DNA of 64,000 nt from JASSUD01 sp031963045 (GCA_031963045.1 JASSUK010000015.1:186001-250000); one strand, 5' to 3'; counted from the stretch's first letter, positions 42,396-52,275 are shown. The notes: generated by a model not told the origin, from the sequence alone. Made by a program: numbers and translations.

Positions 42396-43049
42396 TTATC
42401 GAATTGCTTTCATCCCTTTGCCCAAGATAAAAATTTCAGCAGAACTATCTCTCGAAGCTTTGGGTTTACGAGGAGCTACTACCTCAAAATGGCGCTTAAA
42501 ACGCTCAATCATTTGACTATAGCCACTGCCATGAAAGCATTTCATTAATAAGCAGCCTTTGCTTTTCAAAAATTCTTGTGCAAATTCAAGGGCCAATTCA
42601 CATAGATGCTCCATACCTGCCGTATCTGCTGCGGCAATACCTGATAAGTTGGGGGCCATATCGGAAATTACAAGGTCTACTTGCCGTGTACCCAATATAT
42701 CTCGAAATTTTTGCAAGATTTCTTCTTCTCGAAAGTCACCCTGTATAAAGGTAACACCCGGCAGTGGCTCCATAGGCAATCGGTCCAGTGCGATGAGCAT
42801 ATCAGGCTGTTTTTGCACTATGCCAGAAGATTTATTACGCAGCGCAGTAATGACATACTGGCTCCAACTCCCAGGCGCCGCACCCAAATCAACAATCACT
42901 TGCCCAGGTCGAATCAAATCATCTTGCTCGTCAATTTCCTTGAGCTTATACGCAGCTCTAGTCCGGTACCCATCATGATGTGCCTGCTTCACATAGGGAT
43001 CGTTTAAGTGCGTATGCAACCAGGAAGTATTAAATTTTTTCTTCGCCAT
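42396..43049 (-). CDS. rlmE: 23S rRNA (uridine-2'-O-) methyltransferase RlmE
   Basis: RlmE (FtsJ/RrmJ) methylates U2552 in the A-loop of 23S rRNA. The roughly 217-residue protein contains IVDLGAAPGSWSQYV (SAM-binding), DLVISDMAPNLSGIAAAD and LMKCFHGSGYSQM, with the K-D-K-E catalytic set typical of the family. The frame is open upstream to 43154, but MAKKKFNTSWLHTHLNDPYV from the ATG at 43049 matches Burkholderia RlmE, with GGAGG about 13 bases upstream. It precedes ftsH, as in relatives. Confidence 0.94.
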   Translation of the reverse strand: MAKKKFNTSWLHTHLNDPYVKQAHHDGYRTRAAYKLKEIDEQDDLIRPGQVIVDLGAAPGSWSQYVITALRNKSSGIVQKQPDMLIALDRLPMEPLPGVTFIQGDFREEEILQKFRDILGTRQVDLVISDMAPNLSGIAAADTAGMEHLCELALEFAQEFLKSKGCLLMKCFHGSGYSQMIERFKRHFEVVAPRKPKASRDSSAEIFILGKGMKAIR

Positions 43050-43198
43050 CTGATTCGAGGCGCCTCCCATGAAAAAGTGTTTTAAAAGCATTCTTATTAG
43101 AGCTTTAGAACAGGTTCTGAGAGATAATTCGTCCTTTATCGTGAAATGCAGCACATACTCGCACCTTTTTCACGCCCTCTTTTTTCTTGCTAAAAACT

Positions 43199-43690
43199 AT
43201 GTCTTCTCACCACGCCGCTCCTACTCCTGGCGAACGCGCCAGCCTTAAAGCTCAAGCGCATGCGCTAAAGCCTGTCGTTATGATCGGGCCAGAGGGGTTA
43301 ACTGATGCTGTAATCCATGAAATTGACCTGAATCTCAAAGCCCATACGCTTATTAAAATTCGTATGTTTGAGAATATTCGCACACAACGCGAGGAAACAT
43401 ATCAAGCGATATGTGCTCGACTTGGAGCACATCCCATCCAACATATCGGCAAACTTTTCGTCATCTGGAGACCTGATTCAGGCGATAACACGCAAAATGC
43501 ATCTGCTAAGTCTACGCATCGCAGCGGAGGGGCTCCCCCACGAAAAGCCATCGTTTTCAAGCGCAGACCTAGTTCATTACGACGCACTACCCGCAAAACG
43601 CTTCAACTTTTAGGCAATCAACGGGTTACACAAGGTGGTAACGTTAAACGGGCAAAACCTAGACTTTCCAGTATTAAGAAAAAGTTCTAA
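43199..43690 (+). CDS. yhbY: YhbY family RNA-binding protein
   Basis: YhbY carries a CRS1_YhbY (CRM) RNA-binding domain and associates with pre-50S ribosomal particles. The protein has LKAQAHALKPVVMIGPEGLTD and KAHTLIKIRMFENIRTQREE, then YQAICARLGAHPIQHIGKLF, followed by an unusually basic C-terminal extension (Lys/Arg-rich, about 105-163). The ATG at 43199 is preferred over an in-frame TTG four codons upstream. It is divergent from rlmE and convergent with greA, as in Burkholderiaceae. Confidence 0.9.
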   Translation: MSSHHAAPTPGERASLKAQAHALKPVVMIGPEGLTDAVIHEIDLNLKAHTLIKIRMFENIRTQREETYQAICARLGAHPIQHIGKLFVIWRPDSGDNTQNASAKSTHRSGGAPPRKAIVFKRRPSSLRRTTRKTLQLLGNQRVTQGGNVKRAKPRLSSIKKKF

Positions 43691-43713
43691 AGACTCAAAC
43701 TCGCACGCCCGAT

Positions 43714-44190
43714 TTACAAATAGCACACCTTGGTAATTTCATACTCTCTTGCTCCGCTAGGTGCTTGCACCACAGCTACATCGCCCTCGTGCTTGCCAAT
43801 TAAAGCACGGGCTATAGGCGAGCTGACAGATACTAGGCCTGCATCGATATCTGCTTCTTCATTGCCAACAATCTGGTAGCGGACACTCTCTCCGGACTCA
43901 AGATCATCCAGGTCTACCGTTGCACCAAATACTACGCGACCGTCGGCCTCGATCATGGCGGGGTCGATAATTTGCGCTACGGCTAAACAAGAATCGAGTG
44001 CAAGAATCTGGCCTTCAATAAAGGCCTGCTTTTCTTTTGCAGCAGAATACTCGGCATTTTCAGAAAGATCGCCGTGTGCACGTGCTTCTTCAATAGCCTG
44101 CACTACAGCCCTACGCTCGACCGTTTTTAGACGTTGCAGTTTAGCTTTTAGCCGCTCTGCGCCCACTTTTGTTAAAGGTGTTGTGCTCAT
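43714..44190 (-). CDS. greA: Transcription elongation factor GreA
   Basis: GreA rescues backtracked RNA polymerase by stimulating transcript cleavage. The 158-residue protein has the N-terminal coiled coil with the acidic tip (ARAHGDLSENAEYSAAKEKQ), which carries the Asp/Glu residues that coordinate the catalytic Mg2+, and a C-terminal FKBP-like domain ending SSPIARALIGKHEGDVAVV. It lies 100 bp downstream of carB, the conserved carA-carB-greA order. Confidence 0.96.
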   Translation of the reverse strand: MSTTPLTKVGAERLKAKLQRLKTVERRAVVQAIEEARAHGDLSENAEYSAAKEKQAFIEGQILALDSCLAVAQIIDPAMIEADGRVVFGATVDLDDLESGESVRYQIVGNEEADIDAGLVSVSSPIARALIGKHEGDVAVVQAPSGAREYEITKVCYL

Positions 44191-44290
44191 AAGTCATTAA
44201 AAAATAAAACAGAAAATCATCGTACGCGCGCTTAAACATTAAGCGCACGACTTATTTAATCTAGATATAACCGAAGCGCAACCTGACTAC

Positions 44291-47200
44291 TTAAACGTCG
44301 CTCTTCTTCACATACCCTTCTCTTAACGTTTGCAGCGGGTAAATTTCTAAATTCTTTATGTAATTCAACCCCTCAACTGCTGCATGCGCATTGGGTAAGG
44401 TCGTGTAATACGTCAAATTATGCATCTGCGCGCTGATACGAATAGACTTGGAATCCGCAATGGCGGTTCTGGTGTCATCCACCGTGGTAAAAACTAGTGT
44501 AATTTCACCGTTTTTAATCATATCAACGATATGCGGGCGCCCTTCTTTCACTTTGTTCACAGTACGCACAGGAACGCCTGCCTCAGCCACTGCAGCCGCC
44601 GTACCACGTGTTGCAACTAAGTCATATCCCAGTGCATGCAAGCGCTTTGCAAGTTTTACTGTTGCAGGCTTATCGCTATTTTTTACAGACAGTAACACAG
44701 TACCCTCTGCAGGGAGACGCGATCCAGCAGCTAGCTGAGATTTAAATAACGCCTCACCAAAAGTGCGGCCTACCCCCATCACTTCTCCTGTAGAGCGCAT
44801 TTCTGGGCCTAGTACAGGATCTACTGAAGGGAATTTTGAAAAAGGAAAAACCGCCTCTTTCACACAAAAATACGATAAATCTTGTACCGCATCGCTTTGT
44901 ATTCCTTGGCTAGCCAGTGTTTGCCCAACCATACAAAGTGCACCAATCTTAGCGAGTGCCAACCCGGTTGCCTTAGAAACAAAAGGCACCGTACGAGAGG
45001 CCCGAGGATTCACTTCTAGCACATACACTATATCTTGAATGCTCCCATCAGCCGCTTCTAATTGCTGAATAGCAAACTGCACATTCATCAGTCCTACGAC
45101 TCCGAGCGCCTTCGCCATGGCTACGGTTTGACGTTTTAGCTCTGCTATCGTGTCAGCTGCTAGCGAATAAGGGGGCAAAGAGCAGGCAGAATCTCCTGAA
45201 TGCACCCCTGCTTGCTCAATATGCTCCATCACGCCAGCGATAAAGACCTCTTGACCATCGGCAATACAATCCACATCACATTCGATCGCATCATTTAAAA
45301 AACGGTCCAGCAGCACAGGAGAATCATTCGAGACTTGCACCGCTTCTCGCATATAGCGCTCGAGATCACGCGATTCATGCACAATCTCCATCGCACGCCC
45401 CCCTAATACATAAGAAGGCCGCACTACTAATGGATACCCTACTTCATTTGCCAAAACCAATGCTTCCGCTTCCGTGCGGGCAGTGCGATTGGGTGGCTGG
45501 CGTAAACCTAAATCGTGGAGCATTTTTTGAAAACGCTCGCGATCTTCTGCCGCATCAATATTATCTACACTGGTGCCAATAATCGGCGCCCCATTGGCTT
45601 GTAGCGCACGCGCCAAATTCAAGGGCGTCTGCCCTCCGTATTGAATCAATACACCTGCAGGTTGCTCTTTATCGACAATTTCCAGTACATCTTCAAGCGT
45701 TAAAGGCTCGAAATACAATCGATCAGAGGTATCGTAATCGGTAGATACGGTCTCTGGATTGCAATTGACCATAATGGTTTCATAGCCTTGCTCGCGCAAA
45801 GCTAGTGCTGCATGCGCACAACAATAATCAAACTCGATTCCTTGGCCAATACGATTGGGACCACCGCCCAAGATAAGAATTTTTTGACGAGAAGTCGGAC
45901 GCGCTTCGCACTCGGATTCATAGGTTGAATACAAATACGCTGTTTGCGTTGAAAACTCAGCCGCACAGGTGTCTACGCGTTTATATACCGGACGTACATC
46001 CAGTCTAATACGCAATGCACGCACAGCATCCTGCGTAGACTGCGTCAATGTTGCAATGCGTGCATCAGAAAAGCCACTCTGTTTAAGGTAGCGTAGCTCT
46101 TCTGTTGAGAGACTAGTTAAGGTACGTGATGCTAACGCACCCTCTTTCAAAATGATCTCTTCAATTTGGGCTAAAAACCAAGGATCAATATGAGATAAAT
46201 CATAAATTTCATGTAGGGACAGGCCAAGGCGGAACGCGTCACCTACATACAAAATGCGCTCAGGGCCGGCTTCTCGGATCTGCATGGTAACCACTTCACG
46301 GTCCGAAGAACGTGGAGTCATCCCATCAATTCCTGTCTCTAAGCCACGTAAAGCTTTTTGAAATGATTCCTGAAAAGTGCGCCCAATCGCCATCACTTCG
46401 CCCACAGATTTCATCTGTGTAGTCAAACGCGGATCGGCTTCACGGAATTTTTCAAAAGCAAAACGGGGAATTTTAGTGACAACATAATCAAGCGTAGGCT
46501 CGAAAGAGGCAGGGGTTTGCCCTCCTGTAATATCGTTTTTCAGCTCATCTAAGGTATAGCCAACCGCTAATTTTGCTGCAATTTTGGCGATGGGAAAGCC
46601 AGTAGCTTTAGAAGCGAGTGCGGATGAACGCGATACCCGCGGGTTCATTTCAATCACCACCATACGCCCGGTATCAGGATGAATGGCAAACTGCACATTC
46701 GAGCCTCCCGTATCCACCCCGATTTCTCGCAACACAGCTAGCGAGGCATTGCGCAGTAATTGATATTCTTTATCGGTTAAGGTTTGAGCAGGAGCGACCG
46801 TAATAGAATCGCCGGTATGAATGCCCATTGGATCAAGATTTTCAATGGAGCATACGATCATGCAGTTATCCTGCTTATCGCGCACCACTTCCATTTCAAA
46901 TTCTTTCCAACCCAGTAGCGACTCTTCAATCAAGAGCTCTTTAGTAGGAGAGATTTCCAACCCACGTCGGCAAATTTCTTCAAACTCTTCTTTATTGTAA
47001 GCAATACCGCCACCTGATCCGCCCAGCGTAAAAGAAGGTCGAATAATGACAGGGTAGCTACTGCCACTTACGGATTCGCCGACAGAGTGGCCCTGCTGTT
47101 TTTTTGCAGCAATACGCTGCAACACTTCCTTTGCCTCTTCTAAAGAATGCGCCGTTCCCGATTCCGCACTGCCAAGGCCAATGCGTGTCATCGCTTCTTT

Positions 47201-47596
47201 AAATTTTTGCCGGTCTTCTGCTTTTTCAATCGCTTCAGGCGACGCTCCAATAAGCTCTACGCCGTAACGCTCCAGCACACCGTGGTAGTGTAAATCCAGC
47301 GCGCAATTCAGGGCAGTTTGCCCGCCCATCGTAGGCAAAATTGCATCGCAGTGCTCTTTTGCCAAAATGCGCTCGACCACTTCACGCGTAATAGGCTCTA
47401 TATACGTAACGTCAGCCATATCCGGATCAGTCATGATCGTTGCGGGGTTGCTGTTAATTAAAACAACCTCATAGCCTTCCTCTCGGAGCGCTTTGCAAGC
47501 CTGGGCGCCGGAGTAGTCAAATTCACAGGCCTGCCCAATAACAATAGGGCCGGCGCCGATAATCAAAATGCGGTGGATGTCAGTGCGCTTTGGCAT
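44291..47596 (-). CDS. carB: Carbamoyl-phosphate synthase large chain
   Basis: CarB makes carbamoyl phosphate from bicarbonate, ammonia and two ATP for arginine and pyrimidine synthesis. The 1101-residue protein has two duplicated ATP-grasp halves, each starting with a GAGPIVIGQACEFDYSG-like or GGGPNRIGQGIEFDYCC loop, and a C-terminal MGS-like allosteric domain (about 960-1080). It is about 17 residues longer than usual; a visible insertion lies before the first PVIIRPSFTLGG (KKQQGHSVGESVSGSS, about 170). It follows carA with a terminator-like hairpin between them. Confidence 0.96.
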   Translation of the reverse strand: MPKRTDIHRILIIGAGPIVIGQACEFDYSGAQACKALREEGYEVVLINSNPATIMTDPDMADVTYIEPITREVVERILAKEHCDAILPTMGGQTALNCALDLHYHGVLERYGVELIGASPEAIEKAEDRQKFKEAMTRIGLGSAESGTAHSLEEAKEVLQRIAAKKQQGHSVGESVSGSSYPVIIRPSFTLGGSGGGIAYNKEEFEEICRRGLEISPTKELLIEESLLGWKEFEMEVVRDKQDNCMIVCSIENLDPMGIHTGDSITVAPAQTLTDKEYQLLRNASLAVLREIGVDTGGSNVQFAIHPDTGRMVVIEMNPRVSRSSALASKATGFPIAKIAAKLAVGYTLDELKNDITGGQTPASFEPTLDYVVTKIPRFAFEKFREADPRLTTQMKSVGEVMAIGRTFQESFQKALRGLETGIDGMTPRSSDREVVTMQIREAGPERILYVGDAFRLGLSLHEIYDLSHIDPWFLAQIEEIILKEGALASRTLTSLSTEELRYLKQSGFSDARIATLTQSTQDAVRALRIRLDVRPVYKRVDTCAAEFSTQTAYLYSTYESECEARPTSRQKILILGGGPNRIGQGIEFDYCCAHAALALREQGYETIMVNCNPETVSTDYDTSDRLYFEPLTLEDVLEIVDKEQPAGVLIQYGGQTPLNLARALQANGAPIIGTSVDNIDAAEDRERFQKMLHDLGLRQPPNRTARTEAEALVLANEVGYPLVVRPSYVLGGRAMEIVHESRDLERYMREAVQVSNDSPVLLDRFLNDAIECDVDCIADGQEVFIAGVMEHIEQAGVHSGDSACSLPPYSLAADTIAELKRQTVAMAKALGVVGLMNVQFAIQQLEAADGSIQDIVYVLEVNPRASRTVPFVSKATGLALAKIGALCMVGQTLASQGIQSDAVQDLSYFCVKEAVFPFSKFPSVDPVLGPEMRSTGEVMGVGRTFGEALFKSQLAAGSRLPAEGTVLLSVKNSDKPATVKLAKRLHALGYDLVATRGTAAAVAEAGVPVRTVNKVKEGRPHIVDMIKNGEITLVFTTVDDTRTAIADSKSIRISAQMHNLTYYTTLPNAHAAVEGLNYIKNLEIYPLQTLREGYVKKSDV

Positions 47597-47670
47597 AGTC
47601 GAAGTTATAAAAGAAAAAACGAGGCGCGAAAAAGGCAGAAGTTTAAAAAAACAACTGCAAGCAGCAGATA

Positions 47671-47695
47671 TAAAAAAAATGCAGGTTTAACCTGC
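47671..47695 (-). terminator. Terminator-like hairpin between carA and carB
   Basis: On the minus strand, GCAGGT-TAA-ACCTGC is followed by A and eight T residues. It lies 26 bp after the carA stop and would partly block read-through into carB or stabilise the carA 3' end. The stem is short (6 bp with a 3-nt loop). Confidence 0.6.
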
Positions 47696-47720
47696 TGGTT
47701 AACTATGCTTGTTCAAAATC

Positions 47721-48869
47721 TCAGGCTTTATGCTGTTTCATAAGCTCTGTAAATTGCACAAATAGCGGGTCAAGATCATGCGGACCAGGAGAAGCTTCGG
47801 GGTGACCTTGGAAGCAAAAAGCAGGGCGATCCGTTAATTCAAACCCTTGAAGCGTGCCATCAAACAAAGAAAAATGGGTAATACGTGCATTAGGCGGTAA
47901 AGAGGCAGAATCTACGATAAAGCCATGATTCTGTGACGTAATCATTACACGGTTGCGCTGTATATCTTTGACAGGATGATTAATACCGTGATGGCCATTT
48001 TTCATTTTCAGCGTTTTTGCGCCAAGCGCCAGCGCCATTATTTGATGCCCGAGGCAAATTCCAAATATCGGCAGCTTCGCTTCTAAAAGTTCGCGCACGG
48101 CTGTAATCGCATAGTCGCAAGGCTTGGGATCTCCCGGGCCATTCGACAGAAAAATGCCATGAGGCTTATAACTTAACGCTTCTTGGGCACTAGTCTTAGC
48201 AGGCAATACAATGACTTCACAGCCGAGCTGCGCCAGCTTCCGTAAAATATTATGTTTAATGCCATAATCAAAAGCGACTACACGGTAGGTAGCTTCTGTA
48301 AGCTGGCCATAGCCCGTATGCAAACTCCACTCACTTTGCGTCCACTTATAAGGAGCCGTAGTGGTGACGTCTTGCGCTACATCTTTACCTGCTAGCCCAG
48401 AAAAACCTCGTGCAAGCTCCAGCGCCTTTTCTGCAGTCGCGCCTTCTCCGGCTAAAATACATCCATTTTGGGCGCCCTTATCTCGTAAGAGGCAAGTTAA
48501 TTGACGCGTATCGATTCCACAGATCGCCACCACGCCCTGTTCACATAAATAATCAGGAAGCGTTTTTTGCATCCGAAAATTTGACGCAACTCGTGGTATA
48601 TCGCGCACAATTAGGCCTGCAGCTTGCGCGCAGTTCGAATCGTTATCTTCGGCATTCACCCCCACACTACCGATATGAGGATAAGTCAGCGTAACAATTT
48701 GCTGCGCATAGCTTGGGTCTGTCAAAATTTCCTGATAGCCTGTCATTCCTGTATTAAAAACCACTTCCCCCACAGCTTGCCCCAATGCACCGCAGGCTTG
48801 GCCATAGAAAACAGTGCCATCAGCTAAAGCTAAAAGAGCAGGCTGTGAAGTTGGCAAAATAGGCAGCAT
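47721..48869 (-). CDS. carA: Carbamoyl-phosphate synthase small chain (glutaminase)
   Basis: CarA hydrolyses glutamine and channels ammonia to CarB. The 382-residue protein has an N-terminal domain with FNTGMTGYQEILTDPSYAQQ and a class I glutamine amidotransferase domain with the catalytic Cys in FGICLGHQ (about 269) and His in FQGHPEASPG. The substrate loop SNGPGDPK is intact. It is divergent from sspB across a 282-bp spacer. Confidence 0.97.
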   Translation of the reverse strand: MLPILPTSQPALLALADGTVFYGQACGALGQAVGEVVFNTGMTGYQEILTDPSYAQQIVTLTYPHIGSVGVNAEDNDSNCAQAAGLIVRDIPRVASNFRMQKTLPDYLCEQGVVAICGIDTRQLTCLLRDKGAQNGCILAGEGATAEKALELARGFSGLAGKDVAQDVTTTAPYKWTQSEWSLHTGYGQLTEATYRVVAFDYGIKHNILRKLAQLGCEVIVLPAKTSAQEALSYKPHGIFLSNGPGDPKPCDYAITAVRELLEAKLPIFGICLGHQIMALALGAKTLKMKNGHHGINHPVKDIQRNRVMITSQNHGFIVDSASLPPNARITHFSLFDGTLQGFELTDRPAFCFQGHPEASPGPHDLDPLFVQFTELMKQHKA

Positions 48870-49151
48870 TACAAAAAGTTCCTCAACACAAAAAATATTT
48901 TACGCGCGGCAAACATGACTTTTATTTGCAGCTGGTTAACGCACTGAAACCGAAGCATACTCTATCTAGAGAAAGATGATTCTGAACACTGCGCAATCGT
49001 AAAGAAGGGTCCCGTTGGACCCTTTCTTGGACTATATTAGACAAGCCAGCTGATTTAACTTGAAACCATTCTGAAGCTTTGTTTATGATTACCTGGTCAT
49101 GGACCTGTAGCACTCAAATACACTTTATATTTTCAAACGGAAAACTTCAAT
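48870..49151. other. carA-sspB divergent spacer
   Basis: No gene was seen. It contains a small GC hairpin GGGTCC-CGTT-GGACCC (49007-49022) with T-rich flanks on both strands that could be a terminator, but no upstream gene needs one. In relatives sspA precedes sspB; no sspA sequence is present here. Confidence 0.45.
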
Positions 49152-49583
49152 ATGCAATCCGCTTCAAGCAAACCCTATTTACTTAGAGCACTCTATGAAT
49201 GGTGCCTGGATTGCGGTTACACGCCTCATATTTTAGTGCATGTAGATGCACATACTCATGTGCCCAAGCAATTTATACAAAAAGGCGAAATTGTTCTCAA
49301 TATTAGCCCTGACGCCACACACCAACTCAAACTGGGCAATGACTGGATTGAGTTTAATGCACGATTCGGTGGCATCCCTCACAAAATAGAGGTCCCAGTG
49401 AGAAATGTGCTGGCGATTTATGCACATGAAAGCGGTGAAGGGATGCGCTTTCCTTTAAGTCAGCTCGAATCCGAAGAGACCACTGACGTACCGCCCATTG
49501 CGACCCTACCCTCTGACAGACAATCCACCACGTCTGCAAAGTCGGATGAAAAAAAGGGCAGTCATCTAAAAATTATTAAATAA
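49152..49583 (+). CDS. sspB: ClpXP adaptor SspB
   Basis: SspB binds ssrA-tagged peptides and delivers them to ClpXP. The 143-residue protein has the folded substrate-binding domain (KPYLLRALYEWCLDCGYTPH to RNVLAIYAHESGEGM), a disordered Ser/Thr linker, and the short C-terminal ClpX-binding tail HLKIIK. The sspA gene normally found just upstream is absent, so sspB stands alone between carA and a cluster of REP-like repeats. Confidence 0.93.
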   Translation: MQSASSKPYLLRALYEWCLDCGYTPHILVHVDAHTHVPKQFIQKGEIVLNISPDATHQLKLGNDWIEFNARFGGIPHKIEVPVRNVLAIYAHESGEGMRFPLSQLESEETTDVPPIATLPSDRQSTTSAKSDEKKGSHLKIIK

Positions 49584-49588
49584 CTGAT

Positions 49589-49792
49589 GTTACGCAGACA
49601 TTCAAAAAGACGGTGATTTGCATGTTGGGGTTCGTACCTCACCACCAACCTATATTCATGCGTAGGTTGGTGGTGACGAAGGAACCCCAACATGCACGCC
49701 ATGGCATCCATAATAACCGGCTTACAGGCCATCTAAAAAAAATAAAAGTTAGCGGCCTGCAAGTTGGGGTTCGCGCCTCAACCAACCTACCA
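49589..49792. repeat. Cluster of three REP-like family B copies
   Basis: Three cores lie in plus, minus and plus order (about 49620-49652, 49662-49695, 49760-49792). The first has the GTTACGCAG...TTCAAAAA tail shared with 29448 and 31701. The first two are almost back to back and would form a long hairpin. The third is a shortened variant (CCTCAACCAACCTACC). Confidence 0.8.
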
Positions 49793-49796
49793 TACT

Positions 49797-51800
49797 CTAT
49801 TGCTGAGTAGGCAATGGATATATTTTCACTTTGGTACGCGCTCTTACCGCTGCAATATACGCATTGAATTCGCTCTGACCAGTTATCTGAGCTAATTGCT
49901 GTTGGGCTGAGTCCATAATAGCTTTTGAAATCACGGGGTCATGTACCGCATTGAGACGATAGATTACATAGCCTGCATGCCCCAAATCTACCCCAATATA
50001 TTGAGGCAAGCCCATACCTCTTTTTTGCACTTTCTCAGGCTCAAGTGCCGGCGCTGCATCTACCTTCTTTTCCTCAGAAGGGATAGCGGCACTTGCAGCA
50101 TTGGCTTTAAAAATGGCTGCGAGTGCAGGAGCAGGTAATGCCCCTGTATTGGCACGAGACACCGTTATCGGGGCAGAAAACCCTGAAGGCACTGCATGCG
50201 CGCTTGTGGACATTGCCTGTAAGGCAGCAAGCTTTGCTTGACCAGCAGCTCTGGCACGTTCACCAGCCTGGACTGCCATAACTTTGGTCCTAACCTGACG
50301 CTCCACCTTATTCAAAGGCTTTTGCGTTCTGGGGGTATAACGTAGCACGCGCGCGGCAATTAGCGTGTTATTTCCCAAGTCCAGCGCAGCGGTGTTGTGT
50401 TTGGATTTTAAAACCTCTTCGCTAAATACTGCATTGAGTAAAGCGGTTTGATTCAGTGCATTCTCTGCTGCAAGCCCTAAGTTGGGTGTACGCGCTACGG
50501 TTGCAGTTTTACGCGTCAAATGAAATTTCTCTGCAGCCGGCACAAGACTAGTAGATTGCTCATAGAGCAGATCAGAAAATTCAGAGGAGGCTTCCGAGAA
50601 GCGCCGCGCTGCTTCTTGTTTTTTCAAAATAGCAGCAATACGCGCTTTCACCTCAGAAAATGCAAGCGTGACGGCCGGTTTGCGATCTATTAACTGGATT
50701 AAGTGATACCCAAATTGAGATTGCACCACCTCACTGATTTCACCAGGCTTTAAGCTAAACGCAGCGGCCTCAAATGCGGGATCCATTTGACGACGGCCAA
50801 AATAGCCTAAATCCCCGCCTTTAGTAGCAGATCCTGGATCTTGAGAATATTTCTTCGCCAACGTGACAAATTGCTCAGGATGGGCGCGCAACTGGGCTAA
50901 TAAAGCTTCAAGCCTAGCCCGTACAGCAGGCTCATCTTCCGCCTGATTTTGTGCAGGTATTAATAAAATATGGCGAGCACGCACCCTCTCTTCATTTTTA
51001 TAGTCTGCAATATGCGCCTGATAGTACTTCTCAAGATCGGCTAAAGAAGGCTCGCTAGGAGTAAAAGCATCAGGACTCAATGTGATGTATTCAATAAGCG
51101 CCTGCTCAGGCTGTACAAAGTCTTCGGCATGACTCTCGTAATACGCTTTTAAATCTGCTTGGCTAGGAGGTGTATTTTTAGGATCTTTAGGATCAGCCGG
51201 CACAAAATGCATAGCCTGTACTTCGCGTTGCTGCCCTGAAGCTATTAAAAAGGGGGTAACTAAAGCCTGCGGTAAAAATGCGGTTTCTACGATGCTTTGA
51301 GTGAGTTGCCCGGCAGCGAGTATCGTGCGCACTCTTTCATCAAGATCCTCAGGGGTCATGCCCTGCGCAGCTAATAATTCACCATAGGCCTTTACATCAA
51401 TAGACCCATCTGGACCCCGCAACTTTGCAATCGCTGGAACGCTCAATAAAGCTCGACGCACCGTATCATCTGGAACACTCAAATGCTGCTTTTTCGCCTC
51501 TTCTGCAATCAAACGCTGCTCTATAAGACTCTCAAGCACTGCATGTTGAAAAGCAGGAGTATTAATAGCTTGAACATCAAAGCCGCCGCCCAACATGCTG
51601 CGAATCTGCTGCAAGCGCTCTTGCAACACGATGCTGTATTCCCGATAGGTAATTTTATTGCCATTGATACTAGCCACATCAGGACCTGCACCAGAGGCAT
51701 GGCGCGCGCCCTGAATACCCACCAAACCCAGACCTGGCAAGATAAAAAGCGCGAGCAATACTTGCATCAAACGTTTATGGCTACGGAAGAAATCAAGCAT
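49797..51800 (-). CDS. ppiD: Periplasmic folding chaperone PpiD
   Basis: PpiD is an inner-membrane-anchored periplasmic chaperone of the SurA/PpiD family that helps newly exported proteins fold. The roughly 667-residue protein starts MLDFFRSHKRLMQVLLALFI with one membrane helix (about 12-30), then a SurA-N-like domain, a parvulin domain (RARHILL ... GGDLGYFGRRQMDPAFEAAAF, about 270-365) and a second, non-catalytic region. The ATG at 51800 is preferred over the longer frame from 51857. It lies next to tRNA-Val as in Burkholderia, but hupB and lon are not adjacent here. Confidence 0.93.
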   Translation of the reverse strand: MLDFFRSHKRLMQVLLALFILPGLGLVGIQGARHASGAGPDVASINGNKITYREYSIVLQERLQQIRSMLGGGFDVQAINTPAFQHAVLESLIEQRLIAEEAKKQHLSVPDDTVRRALLSVPAIAKLRGPDGSIDVKAYGELLAAQGMTPEDLDERVRTILAAGQLTQSIVETAFLPQALVTPFLIASGQQREVQAMHFVPADPKDPKNTPPSQADLKAYYESHAEDFVQPEQALIEYITLSPDAFTPSEPSLADLEKYYQAHIADYKNEERVRARHILLIPAQNQAEDEPAVRARLEALLAQLRAHPEQFVTLAKKYSQDPGSATKGGDLGYFGRRQMDPAFEAAAFSLKPGEISEVVQSQFGYHLIQLIDRKPAVTLAFSEVKARIAAILKKQEAARRFSEASSEFSDLLYEQSTSLVPAAEKFHLTRKTATVARTPNLGLAAENALNQTALLNAVFSEEVLKSKHNTAALDLGNNTLIAARVLRYTPRTQKPLNKVERQVRTKVMAVQAGERARAAGQAKLAALQAMSTSAHAVPSGFSAPITVSRANTGALPAPALAAIFKANAASAAIPSEEKKVDAAPALEPEKVQKRGMGLPQYIGVDLGHAGYVIYRLNAVHDPVISKAIMDSAQQQLAQITGQSEFNAYIAAVRARTKVKIYPLPTQQ

Positions 51801-52048
51801 GAGAAACAAAGATCCAAAAGGGACAAAAAAACGGCGCTCTAAGAGCGCCAAAGGCAATAGAGCCTAAGTCTTTATCGTCGACTACCTCTCTCTACGATTT
51901 GCCAAAAAGGCACTTCACAGATTAGAAAAGCGTGTTTAAGGAAATAAAGAAAAATAAGGGAAAAATGCGCTGCGCTTTAAAAGCATAAGCGCTAAAGGAA
52001 TATAAAAAAAGGGGCGTAAAAGCCATATGACAGGTAAGGATGATTGGG
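51801..52048. other. ppiD-tRNA spacer
   Basis: About 250 bp of AT-rich sequence lies between tRNA-Val and ppiD on the minus strand. No second tRNA (relatives often have tRNA-Asp here), gene or clear terminator was seen. Confidence 0.45.
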
Positions 52049-52124
52049 TGGTGGGTGCTGAGAGGCTCGAACTCCCGACCTAAGCCTTGTAAGGGCTCCG
52101 CTCTACCAACTGAGCTAAGCACCC
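52049..52124 (-). tRNA. tRNA-Val (anticodon UAC)
   Basis: The minus strand folds as a complete 76-nt tRNA: acceptor stem GGGTGCT/AGCACCC, D-arm GCTCAGTTGGTAGAGC, anticodon loop CTTACAA with anticodon TAC, T-arm with GTTCGAGC, and a genomically encoded CCA end after discriminator A. The anticodon UAC reads valine codons GUA and GUG. It lies between lepA and ppiD. Confidence 0.96.
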
Positions 52125-52248
52125 CCGATCAATCTACTTACACAGCAACACTGGTGTGCTGTTTTTAGAAGCTGCGAAGTCTACTGTATTTACTTGTATT
52201 TTGTCACGCATAAATTGCATTTTTTTACGTATTTCATACTATTTTTTT

Positions 52249-52275
52249 GCCTGAGCCATGATCCACAGCTCAGGC
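52249..52275. other. Hairpin after lepA, not a canonical terminator
   Basis: The 8-bp stem GCCTGAGC/GCTCAGGC with an 11-nt loop lies 14 bp after the lepA stop. On the minus strand it is followed by A residues rather than T, so it may be an mRNA 3' stabiliser or part of a rho-dependent end. Confidence 0.45.

Noticed and set aside
48410..48694. Plus-strand open frame inside carA
   Set aside because: Antisense shadow of a well-conserved gene with no independent support.
49007..49022. Terminator or tRNA remnant in the carA-sspB spacer
   Set aside because: It is only a 6-bp stem, with no gene ending nearby and no tRNA fold around it.
51922..52122. 66-residue minus-strand open frame
   Set aside because: It begins by reading through tRNA-Val and continues in AT-rich spacer.
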